A stretch of DNA of 64,000 bases from Rhizorhabdus histidinilytica. GTDB lineage: Bacteria > Pseudomonadota > Alphaproteobacteria > Sphingomonadales > Sphingomonadaceae. This document shows, piece by piece, positions 1 to 8,485 of this stretch. The first letter of the stretch is position 1; every line of letters begins with the position of its first letter. The DNA lies in contig NZ_FUYM01000005.1 of NCBI RefSeq assembly GCF_900167915.1, forward strand, positions 1 through 64,000. Reading direction: 5' to 3'. The position numbers were made by a program, and so were the translations under genes. The notes under the pieces are model-generated. The model was not told the origin of the DNA and made no database searches. It saw nothing but the letters and a program-made list of their open reading frames with translations.

Positions 1-61
1 GCATCAGCGCTGCGACGGCGACCGACGACTTGGTCCAACCAGGATATGGATGCTTCTTCAT
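1..61 (-). CDS. N-terminus of unknown protein, cut by window edge
   Basis: Twenty codons of a minus-strand reading frame begin at an ATG (59-61) and run off the left edge. The peptide starts MKKHPYPGWTKSSVAVAALM, basic and then hydrophobic, as in a membrane protein or signal peptide. A purine-rich AGAAGGGGG stretch sits 5-6 bases upstream of the ATG and fits a ribosome binding site. It lies 134 bp downstream of the aldehyde dehydrogenase on the same strand and could share its transcript. Family cannot be assigned from 20 residues. Confidence 0.5.
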   Translation of the reverse strand, partial: MKKHPYPGWTKSSVAVAALM

Positions 62-155
62 AAAACCCCCTTCTGTCTGCCTCGATCGTCTGCGGTGGGT
101 GTTGACGTTCGTCCCTGCTCGTCTGACGGCGCCGCTGTTGGCGGTCTGCCGGTTG

Positions 156-179
156 CGGGCGGGGTGGCGGCCCCGCCCG
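156..179. terminator. GC hairpin between aldehyde dehydrogenase and the edge gene
   Basis: Perfect 9-bp stem CGGGCGGGG / CCCCGCCCG with a 6-base loop, in the gap downstream of the aldehyde dehydrogenase stop codon. There is no T-run on either side, so it may be an attenuating or mRNA-end structure rather than a full intrinsic terminator. Confidence 0.3.
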
Positions 180-195
180 GAACCTCAATGTCCGA

Positions 196-1608
196 TCACT
201 GGTGGATGACCTGGACGGTGGTGAACTCGGCCAGGCCGAGGGTCCCGAATTCGATGCCGATGCCCGACTGCTTGACGCCGCCGAACGGCGCGTCGGGGCG
301 GACCATCGCGTGGCTGTTGATCCAGGCGCTGCCGCATTCGAGCCGGCTGGCGATCGCGACCGCCTTGTCGGCGTCGCTCGACCAGACCGATCCGCCCAGG
401 CCGTTCGGATTGTCGTTGGCGCGCGCGACCGCATCGTCGACATCGCTGTAGCGGATGATCGGCAGCGCCGGGCCGAACTGCTCCTCGTCGACGATCGCCA
501 TGCCCTCCTTGACGTCGGCGAGCAGCGTGACCGGGTAGAACAGACCGTCGCCCTCGATCGGCGCACCGCCGCACAGGACGCGCGCACCGCTGGCCCTGGC
601 GGCCTCGACCAGCATCTTCACGCGCTCGAACTGCATCTTGTTCTGGACGGTGCCGAGCTGGCTGTCGGCGGCCATGCCGTCGCCGGTCTTCACCGCCGAG
701 GCATAGGCGAGCAGCTTTTCGCACAGCTCGTCATAGATCGAGTCATGGACGTAGAGGCGCTTGATCGCGGCGCAGGTCTGGCCGTTGTTGATGAAGGCGC
801 CCCAAAAGATCTTCTCAATCGTGGCGTCGTCGAGCGCGACGTCGGGCAGGACGATCGCGGCGTCGTTGCCACCCAGCTCGAGCGTCAGCCGCTTGAGCGA
901 GTCCGCTGCGCTCGCCATCACATGCTTGCCGGTGCGGGTCGATCCGGTGAAGACGATCTTGTCGATGCCGGGGTGCGCGGACATCGCCCGGCCGATCTCG
1001 TCGGCCCCGGCGACTGCGTTGAGCACGCCCGGCGGCAGCGCCTCCTGCAGCAGCTCGACCATCCTGAGCGTCGCGATCGGCGTATAGGGCGACGGCTTGA
1101 GCACCACCGTGTTGCCGGCGCGCAGCGCGGGCATGATGTGCCAGATCGCGATCATCACCGGGAAGTTCCACGGGGTGATCGACCCGACCACGCCGATGGG
1201 CTTGCGATAGAGCGCGACCCGACCCTTGTCGTCGTCCTGGATATATTCGACCGGCAGGTCGAGCCCCGCGGTGAACCGGGTCCAGGCGGCAGCGCCGCCG
1301 ACTTCCCACTGCGAGCCGAGGCCTCCCAGCGGCTTGCCCTGCTCGCGCGTGACCAGTTCGGCCAGTTCACCGATATTCGCCTCGATGATGTCGGCGAGCC
1401 GGTTGACCGCGGCCTTGCGCTCGGCATCGGGAGTCGCCGCCCAGCCGGGGAAGGCGCGCCGCGCCGCGTCGACCGCGCGATCGAGATCGGCGGGGGTGCC
1501 CGCCGGGCAGCGCGCGAAGACGCGGCCGTCAGCCGGATTGATCACGTCCAGGTGGCTGTCCGTGGGAACCGGTTTGCCGTCGATGATGAGAGGATAGGCC
1601 TGCGTCAT
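196..1608 (-). CDS. NAD(P)-dependent aldehyde dehydrogenase
   Basis: Oxidises an aldehyde to the carboxylic acid with NAD(P)+ in the cytoplasm; the substrate is not evident. From the chosen start the protein is 470 residues, normal for the ALDH superfamily. The oxyanion-hole Asn148 (TPWNF), Lys171 (LKPSPYT), general base Glu244 (LTLELGG) and nucleophile Cys279 (NNGQTC) are all in place. The open frame extends 32 codons further upstream, but that extension is not ALDH-like, and the ATG at 1606-1608 has a GGTGGA-type ribosome site. It is transcribed divergently from a TetR gene across a 342-bp gap, a usual regulator/target arrangement, so control by that repressor is likely (inference). Confidence 0.93.
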   Translation of the reverse strand: MTQAYPLIIDGKPVPTDSHLDVINPADGRVFARCPAGTPADLDRAVDAARRAFPGWAATPDAERKAAVNRLADIIEANIGELAELVTREQGKPLGGLGSQWEVGGAAAWTRFTAGLDLPVEYIQDDDKGRVALYRKPIGVVGSITPWNFPVMIAIWHIMPALRAGNTVVLKPSPYTPIATLRMVELLQEALPPGVLNAVAGADEIGRAMSAHPGIDKIVFTGSTRTGKHVMASAADSLKRLTLELGGNDAAIVLPDVALDDATIEKIFWGAFINNGQTCAAIKRLYVHDSIYDELCEKLLAYASAVKTGDGMAADSQLGTVQNKMQFERVKMLVEAARASGARVLCGGAPIEGDGLFYPVTLLADVKEGMAIVDEEQFGPALPIIRYSDVDDAVARANDNPNGLGGSVWSSDADKAVAIASRLECGSAWINSHAMVRPDAPFGGVKQSGIGIEFGTLGLAEFTTVQVIHQ

Positions 1609-1881
1609 TTCCACCGTCTTTTCCAAAGCTGAACCATCGCGCCCGGAATCGTCCGGACACACCTCTCCCGTGGCCGGAAACACGCCGAACGGCGCGCGAC
1701 CCATTGGAGAATTCGAAAACTAACCCGTAAATCTTCGACTTAAACTTATGCTTCTACTCGCCCCAACGGGCGCAACGCGGTCTACCGGGTCCAGGAACAC
1801 GCACATATCCGGCAGGGCTTCGCTATCCGATGCGATCGTTTCCCGCGCCGATCCCGCCTCATCCTCTCTTCTGATATAAAA

Positions 1882-1895
1882 TCGAATTTCTTCGA
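1882..1895. promoter_or_regulatory. Candidate TetR operator (TCGAA-N4-TTCGA)
   Basis: A perfect 5-4-5 inverted repeat lies in the 342-bp gap (1609-1950) between the aldehyde dehydrogenase and the divergent TetR gene. It overlaps the -10 element of the minus-strand promoter called at 1895-1923. A related string TCTTCGACT recurs near 1732-1740. The position suits repression by the neighbouring TetR protein; this is inference. The rest of the gap holds nothing else recognisable. Confidence 0.4.
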
Positions 1896-1923
1896 CTATC
1901 TGCAAAACGGGGGGGCTTGTCAA
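1895..1923 (-). promoter_or_regulatory. Sigma70-like promoter toward the aldehyde dehydrogenase
   Basis: On the minus strand a perfect -35 TTGACA (1918-1923) is followed after exactly 17 bases by GATAGT (1895-1900). This would start a transcript with a leader of about 280 nt before the aldehyde dehydrogenase ATG. The TetR gene starts only 27 bases away on the other strand, so the two promoters probably share control. Confidence 0.5.
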
Positions 1924-1950
1924 CAGGGCGAAAAGCATGGAAACGGGGCC

Positions 1951-2655
1951 ATGATCACAACCGCGAAAAGCAGGCCGCCGGCGCGCAAGGCGACTCAGGC
2001 CCGGGGCCGTGCCCGGCGGGTGGAGCTGCTGGAGGCGGCCCGGGCGATGCTCGGCACGCAGAACCTGCATCAGATCGGCATGATTGCGGTCGCCGAGACC
2101 GCCGGCATCCCGGCCTCCTCGGCTTATCATTTCTTCCCCGAGATCGGCGACCTGTGGAAGGAGCTGGCGCGCATCCTCGCTGCCGCGCAGGCCGAGCTCG
2201 ACCAGCGCATCCCGCACAGCGAGGAATGGGAGACGGTGGTCGAGCGTTCGCTCGAATGCCATCAGCGCGCGTTCAATGCCGACCGCGCCGCGCGGCAGCT
2301 GATGCTCGGCCCGCACACTCCGCCCGAGATCAAGCACGCGGGCTGCAAGGAGAATTTCCGCTTCGGCACCGCGCTATGGCAGGCGATGCGGCGGCAGTTC
2401 CTGTTGCCCGGCCTCGCCGACTCGCGCGAGCTGTTCTTCAAGGCGCTGCTGATCGCCGACGTCTTCTTCTCGCTGTCGGTGGCCGAGCAGGACCGGGTAA
2501 GCGACGAGGCACTGGCCGAGGCGAAGCTGGCGACGATCGCCTATCTGCGCGCCTATCTGCCGACCCGCCTCGCCCGGATCGAGGAAGGCGGCGAGATTCC
2601 GCCGGTGCCCGCGACCGAAGCCTGGGGCGCGCTGAGCCCGGCCGAGCAGGGCTGA
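1951..2655 (+). CDS. TetR/AcrR-family transcriptional regulator
   Basis: 234 residues. After a basic N-terminus, the segment around residues 25-65 (RRVELLEAARAML ... IAVAETAGIPASSAYHFFP) matches the TetR helix-turn-helix, with the SSAYHFF recognition helix. The remainder is all-helical ligand-binding/dimerisation domain. It is encoded divergently from the aldehyde dehydrogenase and is probably its repressor and its own (inference from position only). The ligand is unknown. The C-terminal tail (residues 210-234) is Pro/Glu-rich and probably disordered. Confidence 0.88.
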   Translation: MITTAKSRPPARKATQARGRARRVELLEAARAMLGTQNLHQIGMIAVAETAGIPASSAYHFFPEIGDLWKELARILAAAQAELDQRIPHSEEWETVVERSLECHQRAFNADRAARQLMLGPHTPPEIKHAGCKENFRFGTALWQAMRRQFLLPGLADSRELFFKALLIADVFFSLSVAEQDRVSDEALAEAKLATIAYLRAYLPTRLARIEEGGEIPPVPATEAWGALSPAEQG

Positions 2656-2672
2656 TCCGCACCGCTCCCGCC

Positions 2673-2692
2673 ATTCCCGCGAGAGCGGGAAT
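2673..2692. terminator. Hairpin between convergent TetR and CitE-like genes
   Basis: Perfect 8-bp stem ATTCCCGC / GCGGGAAT with a GAGA loop in the 60-bp space between two convergent stop codons. It could act in both directions. The same ATTCCCGC motif forms the arms of the larger palindrome at 44423-44521. Confidence 0.5.
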
Positions 2693-2715
2693 ATGGAAAA
2701 ATGAAATCGGCGGGA

Positions 2716-3561
2716 TCAGCCCGCGGCCACGCCCGCCCGCTCCAGCAGCGCCTGCGCCTGCTTCAGATGCGGGCGGTCGATCATCTTGCCGTCGAGCTTG
2801 AGAGCGCCCGCGCCGGGATTGGCCGCGAACGTCGCGATCACCGCGCGGGCATGGGCGATCTCCGCTTCGCTGGGGCTGAAGCCGGCGTTGATGATCGCCA
2901 CCTGCGACGGATGGATCGCCATCATGCCGGTGAAGCCATCGCGCCGGCCGCGCGCCACATAGGCTTCCAGCCCTGCGGTGTCGGCGATGTTGGGATAGAC
3001 CGTCTCGATCGCCGCGACCCCGGCCGCGTGCGCACCGAACAGGGTCAGCGCGCGGACCATCTCATAGGGCTGGGTATAGCTGCCGTCGGGATTCCGCGCG
3101 GTCGCCGCGCCGATCGCGGCGGGCAGGTCCTCGGCGCCCCAGGTAAGGCCGGCAAGACGGTCGGCGGCCTCGCCATAGCTGCCGAGCCCGAACACCGCCG
3201 ACGGGGTCTCGCTGGCGATGGGCAGGATCGGCGGACAGTCGCGGCCGGCGATCTCGATCAATTGCCAGACCGAGGCGGCGCCCTGCGACTTGGGCAGGAC
3301 CAGGCCGTCAGGCCGGGCGCCGATCACTGCCGCGAGATCGGCGCGGACATGCTCGGAATCGAGCGGATTGATCCGAACGAAGCTGCGGACCGGTCGCTCG
3401 CCGTTCAGCCATTCGACGATCGCCGCGCGCGCCGCCGGCTTGTTCTCCGGCGCGACCGAATCCTCGAGGTCGAGGATCAGCGCATCGGCACCGCTCGCGG
3501 CCGCCTTGGGAAAACGTTCGGGCCTGTCGCCCGGCACGAAGAGCAGGGATCGGATCGTCAT
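2716..3561 (-). CDS. HpcH/HpaI-CitE family lyase (citrate lyase beta-like)
   Basis: 281 residues, the size of stand-alone CitE-like or (S)-citramalyl/malyl-CoA lyases. These are TIM-barrel, Mg2+-dependent enzymes that cleave 3-hydroxy-acyl-CoA thioesters. Family landmarks are the start SLLFVPGDRPERF, the metal-site acidic motif LDLEDSVAP, FVRINP, and IHPSQV near residue 217. No citrate lyase alpha or gamma genes are near, so a true citrate lyase is unlikely; a malyl- or citramalyl-CoA lyase role is more plausible. It starts 85 bp downstream of korB on the same strand and could be the last gene of that operon. The exact substrate cannot be read from the sequence. Confidence 0.85.
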   Translation of the reverse strand: MTIRSLLFVPGDRPERFPKAAASGADALILDLEDSVAPENKPAARAAIVEWLNGERPVRSFVRINPLDSEHVRADLAAVIGARPDGLVLPKSQGAASVWQLIEIAGRDCPPILPIASETPSAVFGLGSYGEAADRLAGLTWGAEDLPAAIGAATARNPDGSYTQPYEMVRALTLFGAHAAGVAAIETVYPNIADTAGLEAYVARGRRDGFTGMMAIHPSQVAIINAGFSPSEAEIAHARAVIATFAANPGAGALKLDGKMIDRPHLKQAQALLERAGVAAG

Positions 3562-3646
3562 GCGGTCGCCTTGCTACGCCCGGGCGCGCTTGGCAAGCGG
3601 CTTGGCAGGGCCATTCAAGGCGCCGGCTCCTCAGACGATCCCGGGC

Positions 3647-4702
3647 CTAGCGCAGCCCCGCGTTGATCTTGGCGAGCGCGGCCACCGGCGGCACCAGCTC
3701 CTCGTCCGACAGCGCGTTGAGCGGCTGCTTAACCGTGCCGAGCGCGTCGTGCAGTTCCTCCGCCTCCGGGTCGACATAGAGCAGGCCGGTGACGATCTCC
3801 CCCGCCGCATGGGCATGCTGGAGATAGGAGATCGCGCCGGCATGGTCGGTCGGATCGTAATCCTCGGCGACCTTGCGGAGCAGCAGCACCGATCCGTCAT
3901 GCTGGGTCACCTCGGTCAGCGACCCGGGCTCGTAGCTGGCGGTCACCGCCATCCGCGCCATCAGCACGTCGAGCCGGTTCACCGCCTCGTTATGCTCGCG
4001 CACCCAGTCGAAGCTCTTGGTCGACCCCTTGTGGTTGTTGAACGCGATGCAGGGGCTGAGCACATCGATGAACGCCGCACCCTTGTGGGTCAGCGCCGCC
4101 TTGATCAGCGGGACGAGCTGGTCCTTGTCACCCGAGAAGCTGCGCGCGACGAAGGTCGCGCCAAGTTGGAGCGCGAGGCCGACCATGTCGATCCCGCTGT
4201 CCGAGTTGACGACGCCCTTCTTCGATTTGCTGCCCTTGTCGGCGGTCGCCGAGAACTGCCCCTTGGTGAGGCCGTAGACGCCGTTGTTCTCGACGATGTA
4301 GGTCATGTTGACCCCGCGCCGCATCGCGTGCGCGAACTGGCCGAGGCCGATCGAGGCGCTGTCGCCGTCACCCGACACGCCCAGATAGATCAGCGAGCGA
4401 TTGGCGAGGTTGGCGCCGGTCAGCACCGAAGGCATGCGGCCGTGGACGGTGTTGAAGCCGTGGCTGGCACCGAGGAAATAGTCGGGCGTCTTCGACGAGC
4501 AGCCGATCCCCGACAGCTTGGCGAGCCGGTGCGGCTCGAGGTCGATCTCGAAACAGGCCTGGACGATCGCGGCACTGATCGAGTCGTGCCCGCAGCCGGC
4601 GCAGAGCGTCGACACCTTCCCCTCATAGTCGCGCCGGGTGAAGCCCAGCGCATTGTGCTTGAGCGACGGGTGGTGGAATTGCGGCTTGGCGATGTAGGTC
4701 AT
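3647..4702 (-). CDS. korB: 2-oxoacid:ferredoxin oxidoreductase, beta subunit
   Basis: Thiamine-diphosphate-binding subunit of a 2-oxoglutarate (or related 2-oxoacid) ferredoxin oxidoreductase, which decarboxylates 2-oxoacid plus CoA to acyl-CoA and passes electrons to ferredoxin. 351 residues. CAGCGHDSI near residue 34 and the TPP/Mg motif GDGDSASIG ... VENN are present, as is the GIGCSS motif. Its ATG overlaps the korA stop as ATGA (4699-4702), so the two subunits are translationally coupled. The symbol is given for the KorB-like sequence; 2-oxoglutarate as substrate is inferred. Confidence 0.9.
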   Translation of the reverse strand: MTYIAKPQFHHPSLKHNALGFTRRDYEGKVSTLCAGCGHDSISAAIVQACFEIDLEPHRLAKLSGIGCSSKTPDYFLGASHGFNTVHGRMPSVLTGANLANRSLIYLGVSGDGDSASIGLGQFAHAMRRGVNMTYIVENNGVYGLTKGQFSATADKGSKSKKGVVNSDSGIDMVGLALQLGATFVARSFSGDKDQLVPLIKAALTHKGAAFIDVLSPCIAFNNHKGSTKSFDWVREHNEAVNRLDVLMARMAVTASYEPGSLTEVTQHDGSVLLLRKVAEDYDPTDHAGAISYLQHAHAAGEIVTGLLYVDPEAEELHDALGTVKQPLNALSDEELVPPVAALAKINAGLR

Positions 4703-6534
4703 CTCACCATCTCCCCGGCGCGGGTCTTGGGCACGCCCATGCCCTTGGCCAGCTCGGTCTGGATGAAGCGCGCCGTGATCGGCGAGCCGTCATAGTTGAG
4801 CACTTTCACGAGCCGGGCCGGATCGACCCCGCCCTCGTTGATCAGCAGAGTGCGGAGCTGTGCGTCGCGGTTCTGCTCGACGACGAACACCAGGTCGTGC
4901 GCGGCGATGAACTCGAAGATCTCGCCCTCGAACGGGAAGGCGCGGATGCGCAGCGCGTCGACCGCGACCCCGTCCGCCTCCAGCCCCGCCAGCGCCTCGT
5001 CCATCGCCGGACTGGTCGACCCGTAATAGATCACGCCATAGCTGGTCTTGCGCGCCGCGCGCCGCACGATCGGCGGCGGGACGAGCGACTTGGCGGTCTC
5101 GAACTTGCGGAGCAGCCGTTCCATATTGTCGACATAGACCGCCCCCTCCTCGCTGTAGCGGGCATAGGGATCGCGCGAGGTGCCGCGGGTGAAGTAGCTG
5201 CCCTTCGATGGATGCGTCGCGGGGAGGGTGCGCCAGGGGATGCCGTCCCCGTCGACGTCCTTGTAGCGGCCGAAGTCGGCCCCGGCCTCCAGCATCTCGG
5301 CCGTCATGATCTTGCCGCGGTCGAGGACGCGCTCCTCGTCCCAGCGGAAGGGCTCGATCAGCCATTCGTTCATGCCCATGTCGAGGTCGAGCATGACGAA
5401 GATCATCGTCTGCAGCCGGTCCGCGAGGTCGAAGGCGAGCGCGCCGAACTCGAAGCACTCGTTCGGCCCCTCGGGCAGCAGCAGGACGTGCTTGGTGTCG
5501 CCATGGCTGGCATAGGCGGCCGACAATATGTCCGACTGCTGGGTGCGGGTCGGCATGCCGGTCGACGGGCCGCCGCGCTGCACGTCGAAGATCACGCCCG
5601 GAATCTCGGCGAAATAGCTGAGGCCGATGAACTCCTGCATCAGCGAGACGCCAGGTCCCGAAGTGCAGGTGAAGGCCCGCGCGCCGTTCCAGCCCGCGCC
5701 GGTGACCATGCCGATCGAGGCGATCTCATCCTCCGCCTGGACGATCGCATAGCGCGCCTCGCCCGTCTCCGGATCGTGGCGGAGTTTGCGGCAATAGGCG
5801 GTGAACGCCTCGGCCAGCGAGGTCGACGGGGTGATCGGATACCAGGCGCAGACGGTGGCGCCGCCATAGACGGCGCCGAGCCCCGCCGCCGTGTTGCCGT
5901 CGACGAAGATGCGGTCGCCCACCTTGTCGGTGCGGCGCAGCTTGAGGCCGAGCGGCTTGAGATGGTCGCGGGCATGATCGAAGCCGATCTGCAGCGCCTC
6001 GATATTGGCGGGGATCAGCGCCGGCTTGGCGGCATATTCCTCGGCGAGCAGCGCCTCCACCACCTCGCGCTCGATGCCGAGCAGAAAGGTGAGCGCGCCC
6101 AGATAGATGATGTTCTTGAGGATCTTGCGCTTCGACGGCTCGGCATAAGCGGCGTTGCACAGGGCTGTCAGCGGCAGACCGACGACGTTGACGTCGTCGC
6201 GGAACTTCGACGACGGCATCGGCTTGGTGCTGTCGTAGAAGAGATAGCCGCCGGGCTCGATCTCGGCCACGTCGCGGTCCCAGGTCTGCGGGTTCATCGC
6301 GACCATCAGGTCGACCCCGCCGCGCCGGCCGAGCCAGCCCTGTCCGCTGACCCGGATCTCATACCAGGTCGGCAGGCCCTGGATGTTCGACGGGAAGATG
6401 TTGCGCGCGCCGACCGGCACGCCCATCCGCAGGATCGCCTTGACGAACAGGCCGTTGGCGGAGGCCGATCCCGATCCGTTGACGTTGGCGAACTTGACGA
6501 CGAAGTCGTTGACGGCAGTGATCGGGCGGGTCAT
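4699..6534 (-). CDS. korA: 2-oxoacid:ferredoxin oxidoreductase, fused gamma-alpha subunit
   Basis: 611 residues from the ATG at 6532-6534. The N-terminal part (about 10-200) is the gamma domain (GSGSASANG ... GQGWLGRRGGVDLMVAMN), and from about residue 205 follows the alpha pyrimidine-binding domain (AWYPITPSTSLAEAF, QAEDEIASIGM, TSGPGVSLMQE). It partners KorB to form the 2-oxoacid oxidoreductase. The open frame continues about 93 codons further upstream, but that part is an Arg-rich shadow of the preceding gene. The chosen ATG overlaps the upstream stop codon by four bases (6531-6534), a coupled start. Confidence 0.92.
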   Translation of the reverse strand: MTRPITAVNDFVVKFANVNGSGSASANGLFVKAILRMGVPVGARNIFPSNIQGLPTWYEIRVSGQGWLGRRGGVDLMVAMNPQTWDRDVAEIEPGGYLFYDSTKPMPSSKFRDDVNVVGLPLTALCNAAYAEPSKRKILKNIIYLGALTFLLGIEREVVEALLAEEYAAKPALIPANIEALQIGFDHARDHLKPLGLKLRRTDKVGDRIFVDGNTAAGLGAVYGGATVCAWYPITPSTSLAEAFTAYCRKLRHDPETGEARYAIVQAEDEIASIGMVTGAGWNGARAFTCTSGPGVSLMQEFIGLSYFAEIPGVIFDVQRGGPSTGMPTRTQQSDILSAAYASHGDTKHVLLLPEGPNECFEFGALAFDLADRLQTMIFVMLDLDMGMNEWLIEPFRWDEERVLDRGKIMTAEMLEAGADFGRYKDVDGDGIPWRTLPATHPSKGSYFTRGTSRDPYARYSEEGAVYVDNMERLLRKFETAKSLVPPPIVRRAARKTSYGVIYYGSTSPAMDEALAGLEADGVAVDALRIRAFPFEGEIFEFIAAHDLVFVVEQNRDAQLRTLLINEGGVDPARLVKVLNYDGSPITARFIQTELAKGMGVPKTRAGEMVR

Positions 6535-8312
6535 CGCGCGCATCCTCCCGCATGGCTCATCTCGACCAGCGTCTTCTGCATGTCCCAGGCTCCGGTCGGG
6601 CAGCGTTCGGCACACAGGCCGCAGTGCAGGCAGACGTCCTCGTCCTTCACCAGCACCCGGCCGGTCGGCAGGGTCGAGGAGACGTAGAGCGCCTGGTCGA
6701 GGTTGGTCGCCGGCGCCTTGAGCCGCGGCCGCAGATCGGCCTCGTCGCCGTTGACGGTGAAGGTGATGCAGTCGGTCGGACAGATGTCGACGCAGGCGTC
6801 GCATTCGATGCACAGCGTCCGGCTGAACACGGTCTGCACGTCGCAGTTGAGGCAGCGCTGCGTCTCCGCCCAGCTACGCGGATCGTCGAAGCCCAGCTCG
6901 ACCTCGGCCTTCACGTCGCCCAGTGCCTGCGCCAGCGGCAGCAGCGGCACCTTCTGCCGGTCCTCGGGCGAGACGTCGTTGTCGTAGCTCCACTCGTGGA
7001 TGCCCATCTTCTGCGACGAGACCCGCACGCCGGGCGGCGGCCGCAGTCGCAGGTCGGCGCCCCGGCAATGATGGTCGATCGAGATCGCCGCCTCATGACC
7101 GTGCGCGACCGCCCAGATGATGTTCTTCGGCCCGAAGGCGGCGTCTCCCCCGAAGAACACCTTGGGATGGGTCGACTGGAAGGTCGTCTCGTCGACGACC
7201 GGCATGCCCCATTTGTCGAATTCGAGGCCGATGTCGCGCTCGATCCAGGGGAAGCTGTTCTCCTGCCCGATCGCGACCAGCACGTCGTCGCATTCGTGAT
7301 GCTCGTCGGGTTCGCCAGTCGGTTCGAGCCGGCGACGGCCCTGCTCGTCGAACACCGGCGCGACCTTCTCGAAGGTGACGCCGGTCAGCCGGCCGTCCTC
7401 ATGGGTGAAGGCTTTCGGAACCAGATAGTTGAGGATCGGGATACCTTCATGCTGGGCGTCCTCCTTCTCCCAGGGCGAGGCCTTCATCTCGTCATAGCCG
7501 GACCGGACGATGACCTTGACCTCCTCGCCGCCGAGGCGGCGCGAGGTGCGGCAGCAGTCCATCGCGGTGTTGCCGCCGCCCAGCACGATCACCCGCTTGC
7601 CGATCCGGTCGACATGGCCGAACGAGACATTGGCGAGCCATTCGATGCCGATATGGACGTTGGCGGCGGCCTCGGCCCGGCCGGGGATGTCGAGGTCGCG
7701 GCCACGCGGCGCGCCGGTACCGACGAAGATCGCGTCATAATCCCGGCGCAGCAGTGCCGCGAGGCTGTCGACCCGCCGATTGAGCCGCATCCTCGGGCCG
7801 AGCGCGGTGATGAAGCCCATCTCCTCGTCGATCACGCTTTCGGGCAGGCGGAAGCGCGGAATCTGGCTGCGGATCATGCCGCCCGCCTTCGCGTCGGCAT
7901 CGTAGACGGTGACGTCGTAGCCGAGCGGAGCGAGATCGCGCGCCACCGTCATCGAGGCGGGCCCGGCGCCGATGCAGGCGACCTTCTTGCCGATCCGCTT
8001 CTTCGGCGGCTGGGGCATGCGCGCGGCGACGTCGCCCTTGTTGTCGGCGGCGACCCGCTTCAGCCGACAGATCGCCACCGGTTCCTCGTCGACGCGGCCT
8101 CGCCGGCATGCCGGCTCGCACGGGCGGTCGCAGGTCCGGCCGAGGATCCCCGGAAAGACGTTCGATTTCCAATTGACCATATAGGCGTCGGCATGACGCC
8201 CCTGCGCGATCAGGCGGATATATTCCGGGACGGGAGTATGGGCCGGGCAGGCCCATTGGCAATCGACGACCTTATGGAAATATTCCGGCGCCTCGGTGTT
8301 GGTGGGCTCCAA
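6531..8312 (-). CDS. GltD-like FAD/NAD(P) oxidoreductase with C-terminal 2[4Fe-4S] ferredoxin domain
   Basis: About 593 residues. The N-terminus carries the Cys-rich GltD-type cluster motif (CQWACPAHTPV ... GRTCDRPCEPACRR). It is followed by an FAD Rossmann fold (ACIGAGPASMTVARDLA) and an NAD(P) fold (VIVLGGGNTAMDC). The C-terminal domain has two ferredoxin motifs, CIECDACVDICP and CLHCGLCAERCP. It heads the kor operon and presumably shuttles electrons between NAD(P)H and the ferredoxin site of KorAB. Start: an ATG at 8396 gives 27 extra Arg-rich, non-conserved residues. The TTG at 8310-8312 has GAGGAG nine bases upstream and is preferred. Confidence 0.85.
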   Translation of the reverse strand: MEPTNTEAPEYFHKVVDCQWACPAHTPVPEYIRLIAQGRHADAYMVNWKSNVFPGILGRTCDRPCEPACRRGRVDEEPVAICRLKRVAADNKGDVAARMPQPPKKRIGKKVACIGAGPASMTVARDLAPLGYDVTVYDADAKAGGMIRSQIPRFRLPESVIDEEMGFITALGPRMRLNRRVDSLAALLRRDYDAIFVGTGAPRGRDLDIPGRAEAAANVHIGIEWLANVSFGHVDRIGKRVIVLGGGNTAMDCCRTSRRLGGEEVKVIVRSGYDEMKASPWEKEDAQHEGIPILNYLVPKAFTHEDGRLTGVTFEKVAPVFDEQGRRRLEPTGEPDEHHECDDVLVAIGQENSFPWIERDIGLEFDKWGMPVVDETTFQSTHPKVFFGGDAAFGPKNIIWAVAHGHEAAISIDHHCRGADLRLRPPPGVRVSSQKMGIHEWSYDNDVSPEDRQKVPLLPLAQALGDVKAEVELGFDDPRSWAETQRCLNCDVQTVFSRTLCIECDACVDICPTDCITFTVNGDEADLRPRLKAPATNLDQALYVSSTLPTGRVLVKDEDVCLHCGLCAERCPTGAWDMQKTLVEMSHAGGCAR

Positions 8313-8485
8313 CGGGCTCAACTCCTCTCCACGCGCTCCTGCGCGCCGGCGGAAAGGACGCTCCCCCTGTCTCGGGGAGTCGCCCTGTGGCCGCACAGGA
8401 GCAACGCCCGGTCTTAACGCGCGGGAACCGCGATCGCCAAGCCCGGATCATGAAAATTATGTGACTTCCGCCCTTTCGGGGTCAT

